DNA from: Methanothermobacter sp.
Lineage (GTDB): Archaea > Methanobacteriota > Methanobacteria > Methanobacteriales > DSM-23052
Reading direction: 5' to 3'
DNA length: 64,000 bases
Assembly: GCA_030055615.1 (NCBI GenBank)
Contig: JASFYN010000002.1
Coordinates: 1 to 64,000 of the forward strand
In this document: piece by piece, positions 37,543 to 49,037 of the stretch
How positions within the stretch are numbered: the first letter of the stretch is position 1
Layout of the letters: each line of letters opens with the position of its first letter
Notes under the pieces: generated by a model
What the model was told of the DNA's origin: nothing
Seen by the model: only the letters and a program-made list of their open reading frames with translations
Database searches by the model: none
Translations under genes and position numbers: made by a program

Positions 37543-39213
37543 TTATTTGTGAGCGTAATAGAATGTGGTTTTTTTGTTTGTTTTATCTACTCTTGCGAAT
37601 CCGAATCTTTCAAGTTGTACTATTTGATCGGTTTTGAGGTTTTTGGCGGCTGGTTCGAGTAAGCCCTTTACAGTTTTTGCGTTTGGCATTATTACATTGG
37701 CTGGTATGTTCTCGTCCATTGGCACCCAGTGTATTATTTTTGCATTGTGTTTTCTCGCTTCTTCTAGGCTACTGCTGTGATATTCTAGGCTGTTATTTTT
37801 TATTTTGACGTTGACGGCATCTACTAGTCTTAGTATTTTTGCGTTTTTGAGGTCGTCTTTTTGGATGTAGACTTTGCCATTGAATGGTATTTTTCTTTGG
37901 CCTCTTTCTGGGTGGTCTGGGTGTAATGGTCTTTCTATTGTACCTTTCAGGTGCTCTGGGAGGTTTTTGATTTTGAATGGTGTGGGTTGGGCTACGAAGA
38001 AGTATCTGTTGGCTATCTCATCTAGTATGTTTTTGTTTAGGCCGTAGATTTTTTTCCAGGTTAGGGTTGAGTCTGCTATTTTTGCGCCGATTTCTATCAT
38101 GGCTTCTCTTATGGCCTGTGCTTGTATTCCTCGCCTTTTTATGGCTCTTATTGTGCCTAGTCTTGGGTCGTCCCATCCTTTGTATGTTCCTTTTTGTATT
38201 CCTTCTCTTGTTTTGGATGTGCTTAGTTGTATGTTGTCCATGTGTAGTCGGCCGTAGTGTATGAATATGGGTGGCTTCCATTTTAGGTGTTTGTAGAGGT
38301 ATTCTTGTTTTTCTGTGTTTGTTATGTGGTCTTTTCCTCTGAGTACGTGGGTTATTCCTAGTAGGTGGTCGTCTATTGTTACTGCGAAGTTCATTGTGGG
38401 GTATACTCTGTATTTTTTTCCTGTGCGTGGGTGTGGTTCATCTACTATGCGGAGGGCTACCCAGTCTCTTATGGCTGGGTTTTTGTGTTTGAGGTCTGTT
38501 TTCACTCTGAGGACTGCTTCTCCTTCTTGTAGTTGGTGCATTTTCTCCCAGCGTTTGAGGTTTTCTTCTGTTTTCAGGTTTCTGCATGGGCATGGTTTGG
38601 ATTGGTCTTTTAGTTTTTTGAATTTTGCCGGTTCACATGTGCAGATGTATCCTCCGCCTTTTTGTAGTAGTTTTTTCGCATATTTGTAGTAGGTTGGGAT
38701 TCTGTCGCTTTGTATTATGAGTTGGTCCCATTTTATTCCTAGCCATTTTAGGTCTTCTTGTATCATCTTGTAGGCTTTGGGGTCTACTCTTCTGGGGTCT
38801 GTGTCTTCCATGCGGAGTATTAGTTTGCCGTTGTATTTTTTGGCGTATTCGTGGTTTAGTATTGCGGCTCTTGCATGTCCTATGTGGAGTGGCCCGCTTG
38901 GGTTTGGGGCGAATCTTAAAATGACCTTTTCTTGGGTGTTGGGTAGTGGTGGTAGTTTTTTCTTTTTTTCGGCTTCTTTTTTTTCTTTTAGTTTTATTCC
39001 TAGTTTTTTTAGTTCTTTTTTTTGTTGTTTGGGGGTTAGTTTGTTGACTTTTTCTACTATATTTTTTGTTTTTTCCAGGACTTTTTGGGGTTTTTTTCTG
39101 AGTTGTGGTTCGTTACTCATGATGGCTCCTATCACTGCTTTGTCTAGGGCTTTGCCTTTGTGTTTGACCGCGTTTATTAGGGCGTATTTGTATATTATCT
39201 TTTCTAGGTCCAT
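37543..39213 (-). CDS. gltX: Glutamyl-tRNA synthetase, archaeal type
   Basis: The 556-residue class I synthetase has [17 protein letters not shown] (HIGH motif) near residue 105, a Cys-rich insert ([14 protein letters not shown]) and [10 protein letters not shown] as the KMSKS-like loop. It has the archaeal/eukaryal beta-barrel anticodon domain. It is non-discriminating: it charges tRNA(Gln) with Glu, which GatDE (encoded at 5.3-8.5 kb) then converts to Gln. A Lys-rich stretch precedes the core. Confidence 0.95.
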   Translation of the reverse strand: MDLEKIIYKYALINAVKHKGKALDKAVIGAIMSNEPQLRKKPQKVLEKTKNIVEKVNKLTPKQQKKELKKLGIKLKEKKEAEKKKKLPPLPNTQEKVILRFAPNPSGPLHIGHARAAILNHEYAKKYNGKLILRMEDTDPRRVDPKAYKMIQEDLKWLGIKWDQLIIQSDRIPTYYKYAKKLLQKGGGYICTCEPAKFKKLKDQSKPCPCRNLKTEENLKRWEKMHQLQEGEAVLRVKTDLKHKNPAIRDWVALRIVDEPHPRTGKKYRVYPTMNFAVTIDDHLLGITHVLRGKDHITNTEKQEYLYKHLKWKPPIFIHYGRLHMDNIQLSTSKTREGIQKGTYKGWDDPRLGTIRAIKRRGIQAQAIREAMIEIGAKIADSTLTWKKIYGLNKNILDEIANRYFFVAQPTPFKIKNLPEHLKGTIERPLHPDHPERGQRKIPFNGKVYIQKDDLKNAKILRLVDAVNVKIKNNSLEYHSSSLEEARKHNAKIIHWVPMDENIPANVIMPNAKTVKGLLEPAAKNLKTDQIVQLERFGFARVDKTNKKTTFYYAHK

Positions 39214-39227
39214 TGTCTCCCCCAGTT

Positions 39228-40250
39228 TTAGTGTTTTCTTTCGATTATGAAGTCTGCTATTTCTTTTAGGAGTTTTTTGGCTTGTGATTCTTGTAGTATT
39301 TTGATTTTTTCTTTGGCTCTTTTGGTGTATTCTTTGGCTAATCTGTGGGCATATTCTATTGTTCCATATTTTTCGAAAATTTTTATGGCTTCATTGACGC
39401 CTTCTTGGCTTTTGGCTTCTAATATTCCTATCAGTTTTTCCCTGTCCTGTTTTGAGGCTTTTTCTAGGGTTTTTACTGTGAGTATTGTCATTTTTCCTTC
39501 TGCTATGTCGCTTCCTATTGGTTTTCCCAAGGTTTTTTCGTTGCCTGCTATGTCTAGGTAGTCGTCATGGATTTGGAATGCTAATCCTATTAGTTTCCCA
39601 TATTCTCCTAGTGCTTCGATTTCTTCGTGTGTACCCCCACCCATTATAGCCCCGGATCTTGTGGCGGCTGATATGAGTGCTGCTGTTTTCTTGTAGATCA
39701 TTTCAAGGTATTCTTCTTCTTTGATGTTGAAGTTTTCTTCAAAGCCTATGTCTAGTGCTTGTCCTTCACATATTTTCACGCAAGAATCTATGATAGTTGA
39801 TAGTGCGCTCGTAACACGCTTGTATGAGATTTCATCGATTCTAGTCTTTAAAGTGCTTTCGAAGGCCTTGGAGAATAGTATGTCACCTGCGAGTATTGCC
39901 ATGGATTCTCCCCAGAGTACGTGAACTGATGGTTGGCCTCTTCTCATCTCATCTTTGTCCATGATATCATCATGTATTAGTGAGAATGTGTGTATTAGCT
40001 CGATAGCTGTTGCAACATTCATGGCATCCTCTATTTCACCACCTACGGCCTGGCAACTGAGTAAGGCTAGTGTTGGCCTGATCTTTTTACCCCCGGCACT
40101 TATGAGGTGCATTGAAGCCTCGTATAGGCTCTCTGGTGTTATGTCAGCTAATATTTCTTCTAGTTTTGGGTTTATGAGCTTGGAGTATTCTCCAAGTGTT
40201 TCCATTAAATCCAAATCAGATCCCTCCATTGAAGACTTGGGCTTGTCCAT
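39228..40250 (-). CDS. idsA: Polyprenyl (geranylgeranyl/farnesyl) diphosphate synthase
   Basis: The 340-residue all-helical synthase has the first Asp-rich motif [15 protein letters not shown] and the second [11 protein letters not shown]. It condenses IPP onto allylic diphosphates to give C15 and C20 chains for archaeal ether lipids. Start is uncertain. ATG 40250 overlaps the upstream gene by 35 bases; ATG 40229 and ATG 40205 (METLGEYSK) are alternatives. It directly follows the RNase J gene in a cluster of isoprenoid genes. Confidence 0.92.
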   Translation of the reverse strand: MDKPKSSMEGSDLDLMETLGEYSKLINPKLEEILADITPESLYEASMHLISAGGKKIRPTLALLSCQAVGGEIEDAMNVATAIELIHTFSLIHDDIMDKDEMRRGQPSVHVLWGESMAILAGDILFSKAFESTLKTRIDEISYKRVTSALSTIIDSCVKICEGQALDIGFEENFNIKEEEYLEMIYKKTAALISAATRSGAIMGGGTHEEIEALGEYGKLIGLAFQIHDDYLDIAGNEKTLGKPIGSDIAEGKMTILTVKTLEKASKQDREKLIGILEAKSQEGVNEAIKIFEKYGTIEYAHRLAKEYTKRAKEKIKILQESQAKKLLKEIADFIIERKH

Positions 40251-41565
40251 TCCTTAGTATGTGGATGTCGTTACCCAACCTGTAACCTTCTTCTTCGGCG
40301 AGTTCAGCATATGCTGATAACATGTAAATGTCGCCGTGGGCTGGGATTACATGGACTGGGTTGAGCATCCTAAGGAAGTCCCTGTGATCCTCTTTACCAG
40401 CATGTCCTGATACATGAGCGTTTGTATAAATCCTGGCCCCACTTGATATGAGCCTTTTCTCCATGAGATTGCGATTTGCTATATTCATTGGATTGGGTAT
40501 TACTGGAGCTGAAATGATGATGTTGTCTCCTTGCTTTACATTAAATTGCGTTTTACCATTGGCTATCCTGGGCAGTAGGGCGTCTGGTTCGCCCTGATGC
40601 CCTGTTGTCACGAGCAGATAATCTTCTCTTTTGGCCTCGGCCCTTGCAAGGGCCCTGTTAACTGATTTGGGACTTCCGAATATGCTCGCATTTTCTGGTA
40701 ATTTTAAAATCCCCATGGATTCTGCTAGGCTGCAATATCTTTCCATTGACCTTCCAAGTAGAAGTATTTGCCGGTTGCTTTTTTTCGCTATGTCGCTTAT
40801 GGCTTGTATACGTTCGATGTGTGATGAGAATGTGGTTACTATCATGGCGGATTTTTCTTCGAGTGGTCTTTTCATTATATCCTCGAGTATTATCCTTGCA
40901 ACTTTCTCTGATGGTGTTTTAACCTCCTCTGAGTCAGCTACTCTTGTTGTTTCCACTATTAATGCCAGCACTCCTTTACGTCCTAATTCCTTTAGGCGAT
41001 GGTAATCTGGGGGTGGTGATATTATCTGGTGGTCGTCGAATTTGAAATCTAGACCATATACTATTATACCTTCTGGTGTGTGTAGGGCTGCTATGACCGA
41101 CTGGGGTATGCTATGTGTAGCATTTATAAATTCTAGTGTCATTTCAGGTGATAGTTGACATTTTTCACCAGCATTTAGAACTTCTAACCTATTGGGGACG
41201 TTGAATTTTCTCTCTGATTTTATTATGCGTTCTATTAATGCTATGGTGTAGGGTGTTCCTATTATTGGTGCGTTGTAGCGGTGAGCTAGTTTCGCCACTC
41301 CTCCGATGTGGTCTAGGTGGCCGTGTGTAAACACTATTGCCCTTACTTTCCCGTTAACTTCTCTCATGAGTGTGTCATCTGGTATGACACCTCTTTCGAT
41401 GAGGTCTAGGCTGTGCATCCTTGCAATGTCGGTATCTTCATGTATATGTACTCTGTCGAGGTGTATTCCCATGTCGAATATTACTACGTCGTCGTTTATT
41501 TTGACTGCTGACATGTTTTTTCCTACTTCTTCGTATCCTCCGATGGCGATGATTTCAACGGTCAC
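40216..41565 (-). CDS. rnj: Ribonuclease J
   Basis: The 449-residue metallo-beta-lactamase protein has the HGHLDHIGG zinc motif, a beta-CASP domain with [12 protein letters not shown] and the C-terminal [10 protein letters not shown] and PAHGD motifs. RNase J trims RNA from the 5' end and cuts internally. It starts at GTG 41565, after AGGAGGCGAC, and overlaps the fni stop by 4 bases. Location inside an isoprenoid run is conserved in Methanobacteriales as I remember it. Confidence 0.93.
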   Translation of the reverse strand: MTVEIIAIGGYEEVGKNMSAVKINDDVVIFDMGIHLDRVHIHEDTDIARMHSLDLIERGVIPDDTLMREVNGKVRAIVFTHGHLDHIGGVAKLAHRYNAPIIGTPYTIALIERIIKSERKFNVPNRLEVLNAGEKCQLSPEMTLEFINATHSIPQSVIAALHTPEGIIVYGLDFKFDDHQIISPPPDYHRLKELGRKGVLALIVETTRVADSEEVKTPSEKVARIILEDIMKRPLEEKSAMIVTTFSSHIERIQAISDIAKKSNRQILLLGRSMERYCSLAESMGILKLPENASIFGSPKSVNRALARAEAKREDYLLVTTGHQGEPDALLPRIANGKTQFNVKQGDNIIISAPVIPNPMNIANRNLMEKRLISSGARIYTNAHVSGHAGKEDHRDFLRMLNPVHVIPAHGDIYMLSAYAELAEEEGYRLGNDIHILRNGQAQVFNGGI

Positions 41566-42620
41566 TGTCGTCGCCTCCTTGCATATTTTGATGTGTTAAA
41601 GCCCCTCTCATGCAACCATGTTCTTGTTTCGCCTTTTATCACGAGTGGGGCTTTTTTAAGTTCTTCTATGTTCTGGGCGCCCGCTAAGTACATTGCCACT
41701 TTCAGAGATTCATTAAATTTCTTTATTACATTGATAACCTCCCTGTGGCCTTTCTGAGCCGCTTTGAGTACTGGTAGGGCTATCCCAACAGCGTCAGCCC
41801 CTAATGCTATTGCCTTGGCAGCATCTAATCCGCTTCTTATCCCACCTGATGCTATCACTGGTATTTTAACTGTCTGCGCAACCTCTACTGTGCTAGCAGC
41901 TGTTGGTATGCCCCAATCCCAGTATAATCTCCCAAGATGTTTTTTTTCGGCCCTGTATGTTTCAACAGCAGCCCAGCTAGTCCCCCCTGCCCCTGCAATG
42001 TCTATGGCCGCCACTCCTATCTCTTCTAATTTAAGGGCATCCTCTGCACATATACCGGCACCGGTTTCTTTTACGATTACTGGCACTTTTATATTCTTTA
42101 TTATCCTTTTGATGGAGTCTACCAATCCACTGGAGTTTATGTCACCTCCTGGTTGTATGGACTCTTGTAAGGGGTTTAAGTGGATTGCCAGGGCGTCTGC
42201 ATCTATCATTTCAACTGCAGCTTCTGCATATTCTACTTGGGGCGCTCCAATATTCCCTATTAGGAGTGTTGATGGTGCCTCTTCCCTTGCAATAGTATAA
42301 GTGTCCTCGAGTGATGGATCTTCTATACCTGCTCTTTGGCTTCCAACTCCTAATCCTATACCTAGTTCTTCAGCAGCCTTTGCAAGCGCCCTATTTATAT
42401 TAAGGGCCGCGGGATGACCCCCTGTTATGGCTGTTATCATTATAGGTGATTTTAGTTCTTTTCCGAGTAATTTTATGCTCAGGTCGATTTCTTCGGTGTT
42501 AACTTGGGTTAATGCGTGGTGTACGAGTTCCACGTCCTTGAATCCTGTATCTTTTCTGTATTCTACATCATAGTGTGTGCATAATAGTATGTGTTCCAAT
42601 TTTCTGTCTGAAATCATCAT
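41562..42620 (-). CDS. fni: Isopentenyl-diphosphate isomerase, type 2 (FMN)
   Basis: The 352-residue TIM-barrel flavoenzyme has [35 protein letters not shown] and [12 protein letters not shown]. It interconverts IPP and DMAPP with reduced FMN. It overlaps the ipk stop by 4 bases and the RNase J start by 4, so all are coupled. Two consecutive ATG codons make the exact start uncertain by one residue. Confidence 0.95.
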   Translation of the reverse strand: MMISDRKLEHILLCTHYDVEYRKDTGFKDVELVHHALTQVNTEEIDLSIKLLGKELKSPIMITAITGGHPAALNINRALAKAAEELGIGLGVGSQRAGIEDPSLEDTYTIAREEAPSTLLIGNIGAPQVEYAEAAVEMIDADALAIHLNPLQESIQPGGDINSSGLVDSIKRIIKNIKVPVIVKETGAGICAEDALKLEEIGVAAIDIAGAGGTSWAAVETYRAEKKHLGRLYWDWGIPTAASTVEVAQTVKIPVIASGGIRSGLDAAKAIALGADAVGIALPVLKAAQKGHREVINVIKKFNESLKVAMYLAGAQNIEELKKAPLVIKGETRTWLHERGFNTSKYARRRRQ

Positions 42621-43411
42621 ATATCCCCATCTATAATTGTCTTTTTAAGCCTTTGGCCTAGAAGGGCCTTTTTGATGTTACCTGGTTTCTTGGCGTTGAT
42701 TATTTCAGAGTTCACCCCTTTTTTGGCTAATAGTAAGAGTTCTTTTATCTTCCCATGCATGGCCCCGGTAGCGTCCTCTGATCCTGCGGGCTGATATTTG
42801 ATGTCTTTGAGGGATTTTATCCGTTTTAGGAGTTTGGCGTTTGGGTATTTTTTAGGGTCTTTGTCGAATACTCCGTCGACGTCTGTTCCAAGTATAACCT
42901 TTTCAGGTTTTAGTGTTTCCCCGAGGTATTTTATGATCTGGTCGCCTGAGAGTACAGACATTTTCAAGTTTTCGTCTGTATCGAGCACTACATCACCATA
43001 GGTTACTGGTATGAAGCCCCTTTCAAGGTATGAGGTTATTACTCTATGATCTGCATGTTTTATTCTCCCATTATATGCTAATATGAAAGATGAGGGTTGT
43101 ATTGAAACAACTGGTAGATTCACTTTCCTTAGTGCGTCACATACATGAATATTTAAAAGTTTAACCCATTTTTGTATTATGGAGAATCCCATCATCTTCT
43201 TTTGCAGTTCTTCAGCACTTGTTGGGGCTCCGATTCTATATTTTTTCGCTAAGGGGTGTCCAAAGGATCCGGCTCCATGGACTATTATAAGGGATGATGG
43301 CAGAGAATCTGATATCTCCTTGGCGATCCTTTTAAGGTTTTCATGGTCTAGGGTGGGTTTTGAGGCTTCTTTTTTTGTTATGACACTTCCACCCAATTTT
43401 AATATGATCAA
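42617..43411 (-). CDS. ipk: Isopentenyl phosphate kinase (TTG start)
   Basis: The 264-residue amino-acid-kinase-fold enzyme starts [12 protein letters not shown] and has [12 protein letters not shown], with the catalytic-site His found in this kinase, then GDVVLD and [10 protein letters not shown]. It phosphorylates isopentenyl phosphate to IPP, the last step of the archaeal mevalonate route. The start is TTG 43411, 6 bases after AGGTG; an ATG at 43438 would add nine unmatched residues. Confidence 0.93.
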   Translation of the reverse strand: MIILKLGGSVITKKEASKPTLDHENLKRIAKEISDSLPSSLIIVHGAGSFGHPLAKKYRIGAPTSAEELQKKMMGFSIIQKWVKLLNIHVCDALRKVNLPVVSIQPSSFILAYNGRIKHADHRVITSYLERGFIPVTYGDVVLDTDENLKMSVLSGDQIIKYLGETLKPEKVILGTDVDGVFDKDPKKYPNAKLLKRIKSLKDIKYQPAGSEDATGAMHGKIKELLLLAKKGVNSEIINAKKPGNIKKALLGQRLKKTIIDGDI

Positions 43412-43504
43412 TTCGCACACCTGTCCCCCTTTTAACATGTTAAAAAAACACTAGGATAGAGTAAGAGGTTGGCCCAACTTTCTTGGGGAGTGGTCCAATA
43501 AATT

Positions 43505-44458
43505 TTATTGTTTTGTGAAAACTCCTCTCTTTGCAGGGTCTGCTTTCATGGCATTATATCCTTTACTTTTTAGGGTTTCTATGATTTTTTTTGTTCTATT
43601 GGGTGAGTATGCTATTATACTTCCGCCTCCGCCTGCTCCTGTTATCTTGGAGCCTAATGCCCCTGCTTCCCTACTAGTGTATATCATCTCTGATAAGCTA
43701 AGATTGTTGACACCTATTGCGTCTAGGAGGCCTTGGTTTATGTTCATTAATTCTCCGAGGGTTTCTTTGTCATTGGTTTCCAGTGCTTTTTTTGCTTTTT
43801 TTGTGGTGTGTGCTATGGTGTCCATGATATGGTTTATGATGGTGGGGTGGCGTTCCATCCTTTCTTTCACGAATTTAACCATCTTTGCAGTATTTTCTGG
43901 TTGTGTGTATCCTATGACTATGGAATCTTTGAGGTCTCCTTTGATTTGTTCTATTTTTTTCTCCTCGTTGAGGTATATTAGGCCTCCGTGTGTTGATATG
44001 GATGTGTCTAGTGGACTCGCGGCACCTTGAACTTCTAATTCGACTTTGTGGGCTCTTTTGGCGATTGAAGGTAATTTGATCTTCCTATTGTGGTATTTGT
44101 CGAGTGCTGTTATTGTGGCGACTGTAACAGCGGCTGATGAGCCCAAACCAGCCCCTATGGGTATTTCGATTTCAAGTTTTATTTTGATGGGTGTGGAATC
44201 ATGATAAAATTCTAGGGCCTTAAGGATATAATTTAGAATGCCTATTTCACCCTTCTTTAACTTTAATCCGGTTTCCGGGCTGATTATGGCCTCTAGGCCG
44301 ATATCATCAAATTTTATCCTTGTATGGTCTTTATGGGATTTTTTGATGGTTATGGTGGCTCTTTTGTCTATTGCGAGTGCTATGGCTGGTTTGCCATAGA
44401 CTACAGCATGTTCTCCGAATAGGATGGCTTTCCCGGGTGCAGAAGCCCTTGAAACCAT
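43505..44458 (-). CDS. mvk: Mevalonate kinase
   Basis: The 317-residue GHMP kinase has APGKAILFGEHAVVYG near the N-terminus, the ATP loop PIGAGLGSSAAVTVA and the C-terminal KITGAGGGGSIIA. It makes mevalonate 5-phosphate. ATG 44458 is chosen, since GGTGATTCTA lies just before it; an upstream ATG at 44470 lacks that spacing. About 90 AT-rich bases separate it from ipk downstream. Confidence 0.95.
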   Translation of the reverse strand: MVSRASAPGKAILFGEHAVVYGKPAIALAIDKRATITIKKSHKDHTRIKFDDIGLEAIISPETGLKLKKGEIGILNYILKALEFYHDSTPIKIKLEIEIPIGAGLGSSAAVTVATITALDKYHNRKIKLPSIAKRAHKVELEVQGAASPLDTSISTHGGLIYLNEEKKIEQIKGDLKDSIVIGYTQPENTAKMVKFVKERMERHPTIINHIMDTIAHTTKKAKKALETNDKETLGELMNINQGLLDAIGVNNLSLSEMIYTSREAGALGSKITGAGGGGSIIAYSPNRTKKIIETLKSKGYNAMKADPAKRGVFTKQ

Positions 44459-44487
44459 TAGAATCACCAATGGTTGTCCCTTTGGGG

Positions 44488-45321
44488 TTATTTGAGGATG
44501 ACTGATGCGTATCCCACAACTGATGAATTGTCACCTGTTATATCACCACTGGTGGCGTATTTTAGTAGTTTGCCTTTGGTAGCTCCTAGTCCCTTGGCTG
44601 CGATGATGGAAGCTGCTACTGGACCATAACCACACATGCTAACATTGTGCTGGTAAATTCTTTCGTACATCATATTTTCGTCTAATGATAATATGGCTTC
44701 AAGCACTTTCTGGTCTTTTTTGTATGCTACCTCTGCTGGTTCATAGTGTGTGAAATCTGTACTTGCTATGATCAGAACATCCTTTCCAGAACTCGCATCT
44801 TTTATTGTATCTCCTATTTCCTTTGCTGTTTCAAGGTCTTGCATCCACATGCAAATAGGCACTATCTTAAAGTCTTGGTTAAAATATTGTAGGAATGGTA
44901 GGTGGACTTCGCAACTATGCTCTCCTATGTGGGCTGATTCATCCATATCTATTATCCCAGAGGCTTCTAGGAGTTCCTTTGCGAGTTCTTCATCGATTTT
45001 AACAGAGCCTAATGGTGTTATCCATTCTCCTTTTGACATCATGGATATGCCCGAGCCCATGCCTGTATGGTTCGGACATAATATTATAAAAGTTTCGGGA
45101 AAGCCATCGGCTGCAACTTCATGATAAGCGTGGGCTGCCACTGGTCCTGAGTACATGTAACCTGCATGTGGTGCTATGACAGCCTTTAGTTTCCTTTTGT
45201 TTCCTATTTTTGGTATTTTTCCTGGGCCTAGTTTATGTTGGAAGCACCATTCTATCCTTTTTCTTAGCGCGTCTGCTTCGGCTTCATAGAATGTTCCTGC
45301 TACTGCAGGGTTTCTTTTCAT
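44488..45321 (-). CDS. MEMO1 family protein
   Basis: The 277-residue protein matches the Memo/AMMECR-linked family related to nonheme-iron dioxygenases. It has RNPAVAGTFYEA, APHAGYMYSGPVAAHAY, CPNHTG, HSCEVHLPFLQ and STDFTHYE; the His residues form the metal pocket. The archaeal role is unknown. It lies between rpsB and mvk, a position I recall as conserved in Methanothermobacter. Confidence 0.9.
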   Translation of the reverse strand: MKRNPAVAGTFYEAEADALRKRIEWCFQHKLGPGKIPKIGNKRKLKAVIAPHAGYMYSGPVAAHAYHEVAADGFPETFIILCPNHTGMGSGISMMSKGEWITPLGSVKIDEELAKELLEASGIIDMDESAHIGEHSCEVHLPFLQYFNQDFKIVPICMWMQDLETAKEIGDTIKDASSGKDVLIIASTDFTHYEPAEVAYKKDQKVLEAILSLDENMMYERIYQHNVSMCGYGPVAASIIAAKGLGATKGKLLKYATSGDITGDNSSVVGYASVILK

Positions 45322-45330
45322 AAAATCACA

Positions 45331-45927
45331 TCATATTTTTACTTCGAATTCTGTTGGGGGAACATCAAGGTCCTCGTCTTCTTTTAGTATGCCTTTTTCT
45401 CTGAGGAATTGCCTTGTGAGCAGCCAATAGACTAGTGCTAGGGCTTTTCTGCCTTTGTTGTTCACTGGTATGGCTATGTCCACGTTCCCTAGCAGGTTTT
45501 CGGTATCGCATAGGGCGACTACTGGTATGTTCACTTGTTTTGCTTCTACGATGGCTTGGGAGTCTGCTCTTGGATCTGTTGCGACGAGTACCTTGGGTTC
45601 TATGAATTTTGGGAAGTTTGGGTTTGTTAGCGTACCTGGGATGAATCTGCCGGGGATTGTTTTAGCCCCGGTTATTTCTCCGAACTTTTTCACGGGTTTT
45701 TGCCCGTATTGTCTTGTTGATACTGCAAGTATGTCATCTGGTTCATATTTTGCCAGGAATTTTGCGGCTGCTATGATTCTGTCATTTGTTTTCCTAATAT
45801 CTAATACGTATAGGCCGTCTGATCTTACACGGTAGATGTATTTTTCCATGTCGGCTGTTTTTTGTTGTGTGCCGATATGTAGGCCTGCTGCTAAGTATTT
45901 GTCCAATGGAATTAGGAGTTCTGCCAA
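45331..45927 (-). CDS. rpsB: Small ribosomal subunit protein uS2 (TTG start)
   Basis: The 198-residue protein has [20 protein letters not shown] and [27 protein letters not shown], the archaeal S2 (eukaryal SA) pattern. The start is TTG 45927, 4 bases after GAGGTGAT. It overlaps no gene, but that Shine-Dalgarno covers the end of eno, so translation is coupled. Confidence 0.95.
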   Translation of the reverse strand: MAELLIPLDKYLAAGLHIGTQQKTADMEKYIYRVRSDGLYVLDIRKTNDRIIAAAKFLAKYEPDDILAVSTRQYGQKPVKKFGEITGAKTIPGRFIPGTLTNPNFPKFIEPKVLVATDPRADSQAIVEAKQVNIPVVALCDTENLLGNVDIAIPVNNKGRKALALVYWLLTRQFLREKGILKEDEDLDVPPTEFEVKI

Positions 45928-45932
45928 GTATA

Positions 45933-47186
45933 TCACCTCTTTGGTAGTTTCGCCATCCTAGCGTAGGGTATTTCTTCTTGGATTCTGATGAGTTCGTTTA
46001 GTTTGGCTATTCTTTCACCGCCTATGGCTCCTGTTTTTATTATGGGGGCTGAAAATGCTACTGCTAGGTGTGCTATAGTTTCGTCTGTTGTTTCTCCTGA
46101 TCTGTGAGAGACTACTGGGATGTAATTGTTTTCTTTTGCTAGTTTCACTGTTTTGTATGTGTCTGTTAGCGTGCCTATCTGGTTTGGTTTTATGATGATG
46201 GCGTTTGCGGCGCCTATTTCGATTCCTTTTTTGAGTATTTCACTGTTTGTTACGAAGATGTCGTCTCCGCAAATTATGCATTTGTCACCTACTTCTTTTG
46301 TTAGTTGCGCGAATCCTTGGAAGTCTGATTCGTGTAGTGGATCTTCTATAAAGAACATCTTGTAGGTTTTTATTAGTTCTTTGACGAATTCTATTTGTTC
46401 GCCTGTGTCGCGTTTTATGTTTTCTTGCTTGTAGATGTATTTTTCTTCTTTGGGGTTCCAGAGTTCCGTGGCTGCGAAATCTAGTGATGGTCTTATTTCG
46501 ATTCCTGTTTCGTCTCCTATTTCTTCGCAGGCTCTTGCTTGTATTTCTAGGGCTTCGTAGTTGGATATTTTTGGGGCCCATCCTCCTTCGTCGCCTTTTC
46601 CCCCTGTAAATTCAGGGTCTTTGGCTTGTATTAGTTCCCGTATCCTTGCATGGACTTTTGAGTTTGCGAATACGGCTTCTTGGATGCTATTAGCACCCTT
46701 TGGGATTACAAGGAATTCTTGGATATCTGGGGCGTGTTTTCCTGCGTGTGCTCCACCGTTTATCATGTTTCCTAGTGGATATGGTATGCTTGTTGCGAAA
46801 TTGCCCCCAAGGAATTTATACAATGGGAGGTTGTATGATGATGCAGCTGCTTTGGCCGCTGCCATTGAAACTGCTACTATTGTATTCCCACCAATATTAG
46901 ATAGGTTTTCTGTCCCGTCTATCTCTTTTAGTATGAGGTCTATGTCTTCAAGGTATTCTGCGTCCATTCCTATCAGTTCAGAGGATATGACATCCTCTAG
47001 TTCGCTTATTACCTTGTCAACTCCGCCTTCCGGGAATGCTACAACTTCTCTGGTTCCTGTGCTGGCACCGCTGGGTGCTGCTGCACGTCCGAAACCATTC
47101 CATGTTATCACGTCTACTTCTATTGTAGGGTTTCCCCTACTGTCTAATATTTTTCTCACCCTAACATCTTCAATAACAGTCTCCAC
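45933..47186 (-). CDS. eno: Enolase
   Basis: The 417-residue enzyme has [12 protein letters not shown] at the N-terminus, [26 protein letters not shown] and [16 protein letters not shown], with the catalytic Lys in [11 protein letters not shown]. It interconverts 2-phosphoglycerate and phosphoenolpyruvate, mainly for gluconeogenesis in a methanogen. It lies between rpoK and rpsB. Confidence 0.96.
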   Translation of the reverse strand: METVIEDVRVRKILDSRGNPTIEVDVITWNGFGRAAAPSGASTGTREVVAFPEGGVDKVISELEDVISSELIGMDAEYLEDIDLILKEIDGTENLSNIGGNTIVAVSMAAAKAAASSYNLPLYKFLGGNFATSIPYPLGNMINGGAHAGKHAPDIQEFLVIPKGANSIQEAVFANSKVHARIRELIQAKDPEFTGGKGDEGGWAPKISNYEALEIQARACEEIGDETGIEIRPSLDFAATELWNPKEEKYIYKQENIKRDTGEQIEFVKELIKTYKMFFIEDPLHESDFQGFAQLTKEVGDKCIICGDDIFVTNSEILKKGIEIGAANAIIIKPNQIGTLTDTYKTVKLAKENNYIPVVSHRSGETTDETIAHLAVAFSAPIIKTGAIGGERIAKLNELIRIQEEIPYARMAKLPKR

Positions 47187-47256
47187 ATGAACACCTCTTT
47201 TCCAATGTAAAACTCTAAAAAAGGGGTAGAAATAGTGGTTGATTTTTTTAGAGTTT

Positions 47257-47424
47257 TTATTTTCTAACAGCTAATGGTATAACGCTTTTTTTAAGTTCGA
47301 GGGTGGCTATGTCAATGGGGTCTTTGCTTTCTGGGATCTTTACTAATGGTTTAGCCCCCATTGCTAGTTGAAGAGCCCTCGCCCCTATCAGCCTAGCCTT
47401 TTCAAATCGGGTCATTTCACTCAT
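47257..47424 (-). CDS. rpoK: DNA-directed RNA polymerase subunit K
   Basis: The 55-residue protein, [19 protein letters not shown] to IPLAVRK, is the archaeal homologue of Rpb6/omega. It helps assemble the clamp of RNA polymerase. The true start is ATG 47424 behind GGAGGG; the open frame that runs further upstream enters the tRNA-Pro gene and is not coding. Confidence 0.95.
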   Translation of the reverse strand: MSEMTRFEKARLIGARALQLAMGAKPLVKIPESKDPIDIATLELKKSVIPLAVRK

Positions 47425-47472
47425 TATTTTTTCCCTCCTATGATAATAATGTGGAAGGGGGGTTCTTTTGAT

Positions 47473-47575
<103 letters not shown>

Positions 47576-47582
47576 TCATACT

Positions 47583-47750
47583 CTACCATGTGTCAACATG
47601 TGAAATTAGCATGCGCCTGCAACAGTATCTTTTCAATCCCAGGTCATCGAGCACTTTCTTTGGGCTTTCACCATCTTTTACTCTTTCCTGATATTCATTA
47701 AAATATGCGGATATTGGTTTTCCGCAACTGAAACATCTTATGGGGATCAT
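47583..47750 (-). CDS. rpoN: DNA-directed RNA polymerase subunit N
   Basis: The 55-residue protein starts [13 protein letters not shown] and has C6, C9, C43 and C44 (RYCCRR), the zinc site of Rpb10. It helps join the D and B subunits of archaeal RNA polymerase. It ends 7 bases before the tRNA-Pro gene and follows S9 closely. Confidence 0.97.
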   Translation of the reverse strand: MIPIRCFSCGKPISAYFNEYQERVKDGESPKKVLDDLGLKRYCCRRMLISHVDTW

Positions 47751-47794
47751 CTTTTCCTCCTTTAAAATAATTAGTTTTGGGGAAATATATAAGT

Positions 47795-48202
47795 TTATCG
47801 ATAGCTCTTTTGTCTTCGAGCCCTAGCCCCTCTACCACCATATTTTTTGGGTTCTGAGCGTCTTGGGTCTCCGACGAGCATAGTACGGTCATATTGTGAG
47901 AATTTTTCTTTAAGTTCCATGTCATTGGTCCATTGTATAAGGCCTCTTGCTATGGCCATCCTGGCGGCTTCTGCCTGTCCCATGACACCCCCGCCTCTTA
48001 CATTCACTTTTATGTCTATGTTCTTCGTAATTTCTTCACCTGCTAATTTTAGGGGTTCTAATATTTTGAGGCGGGCGAGTTCGGGTTGATATAATTCTAC
48101 TGGTGTTTTGTTGATCCTCACTCTACCTTTACCCTCATAGAATGTTGCCCTTGCAATGGCGGTTTTCCTTTTTCCACTCGTATGTACTATCTTTTTCATC
48201 AT
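47795..48202 (-). CDS. rpsI: Small ribosomal subunit protein uS9
   Basis: The 135-residue protein has [14 protein letters not shown] and ends RRQKSYR, the conserved S9 C-terminus that reaches the P site. The start ATG 48202 follows GGAGTGG; ATG 48199 is adjacent. A GTG at 48208 lies in the ribosome binding site. Confidence 0.95.
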   Translation of the reverse strand: MMKKIVHTSGKRKTAIARATFYEGKGRVRINKTPVELYQPELARLKILEPLKLAGEEITKNIDIKVNVRGGGVMGQAEAARMAIARGLIQWTNDMELKEKFSQYDRTMLVGDPRRSEPKKYGGRGARARRQKSYR

Positions 48203-48222
48203 AGCCACTCCAATTTCCTCTT

Positions 48223-48645
48223 TTAGAATTTGGCGCCTAATAGCCTTGATATTTCACCTAATTTCACTCCTTTGCGGATGGGTGATCTTTTAGCTTCTGG
48301 TATCTGGATTAACTCCGCATCCTTGTATTCTCTTGGAATACCTACATAAGCTCTTAGGCGTTTGAAAGCTTCTCTGCCCTTTGCCTTCTTGTATGGTAGC
48401 ATCCCCCTTACTGTTCGCCTGAATATGTCATCAGGCCTCCTGGGATACTTGGGGCCCATCCTTCTGGGGTTTGATATGCTTGCTCTGTCTATTCTTTGTT
48501 TGTATTTTTTGTGGGCCCATTCTTTTGATCCTGTGATAATTATCTTGTCTGTGTTGAGGACTATTACTTTTTCGCCTTGGAGTAATTTTTTGCTCACAAT
48601 ACTTGCAAGTCTTCCTAGGATATGTCCTTTAGCGTTGATGATCAT
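48223..48645 (-). CDS. rplM: Large ribosomal subunit protein uL13
   Basis: The 140-residue protein begins [15 protein letters not shown] and has the [17 protein letters not shown] and [15 protein letters not shown] segments of archaeal L13. Located between L18e and S9 as in other Euryarchaeota. Confidence 0.96.
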   Translation of the reverse strand: MIINAKGHILGRLASIVSKKLLQGEKVIVLNTDKIIITGSKEWAHKKYKQRIDRASISNPRRMGPKYPRRPDDIFRRTVRGMLPYKKAKGREAFKRLRAYVGIPREYKDAELIQIPEAKRSPIRKGVKLGEISRLLGAKF

Positions 48646-48658
48646 GATGATAACCCCT

Positions 48659-49024
48659 TTATCCTATTATTTTTATATTGGAGCCTTTTGGGTTTTCTTC
48701 TAATAGTTCTTCTATTGTGAGGTGTTGGCCTTTCGCCTCTCTTATTTTATCTTTCGCTGTTTTTGAGAATTTCCATGCTGCTATTTTAACCTTGTGGTCT
48801 AGTCTGCCTGTTCCCAGTACTTTACCTGGGACTATTATTGTATCGTTCTCGGTTGTGTGCCTGTTTATCCTTGATATGTTGACTTCTGCCATTTGTCTTG
48901 TGGGTTTTTCCAATCTTTTGGCGATGTCTTTCCATATTGCCACATTTTCTTGTGATGATTTCTTTTTAAGGGTGCGTATAAGTTTTATGAGATTGGGGTT
49001 TGTCTTTGTAATCTTTTTCGCCAC
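48659..49024 (-). CDS. rpl18e: Large ribosomal subunit protein eL18
   Basis: The 121-residue protein has [28 protein letters not shown] and [15 protein letters not shown], the L15/L18e fold seen only in archaea and eukaryotes in this form. It sits between rpoD and L13, 14 bases from each. Confidence 0.95.
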   Translation of the reverse strand: MAKKITKTNPNLIKLIRTLKKKSSQENVAIWKDIAKRLEKPTRQMAEVNISRINRHTTENDTIIVPGKVLGTGRLDHKVKIAAWKFSKTAKDKIREAKGQHLTIEELLEENPKGSNIKIIG

Positions 49025-49037
49025 TTTATGGTCCTCC

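Noticed and set aside
46561-47190. A 209-codon open frame on the plus strand
   Set aside because: Antisense to enolase, which is complete and conserved; this is a shadow of its codon use.
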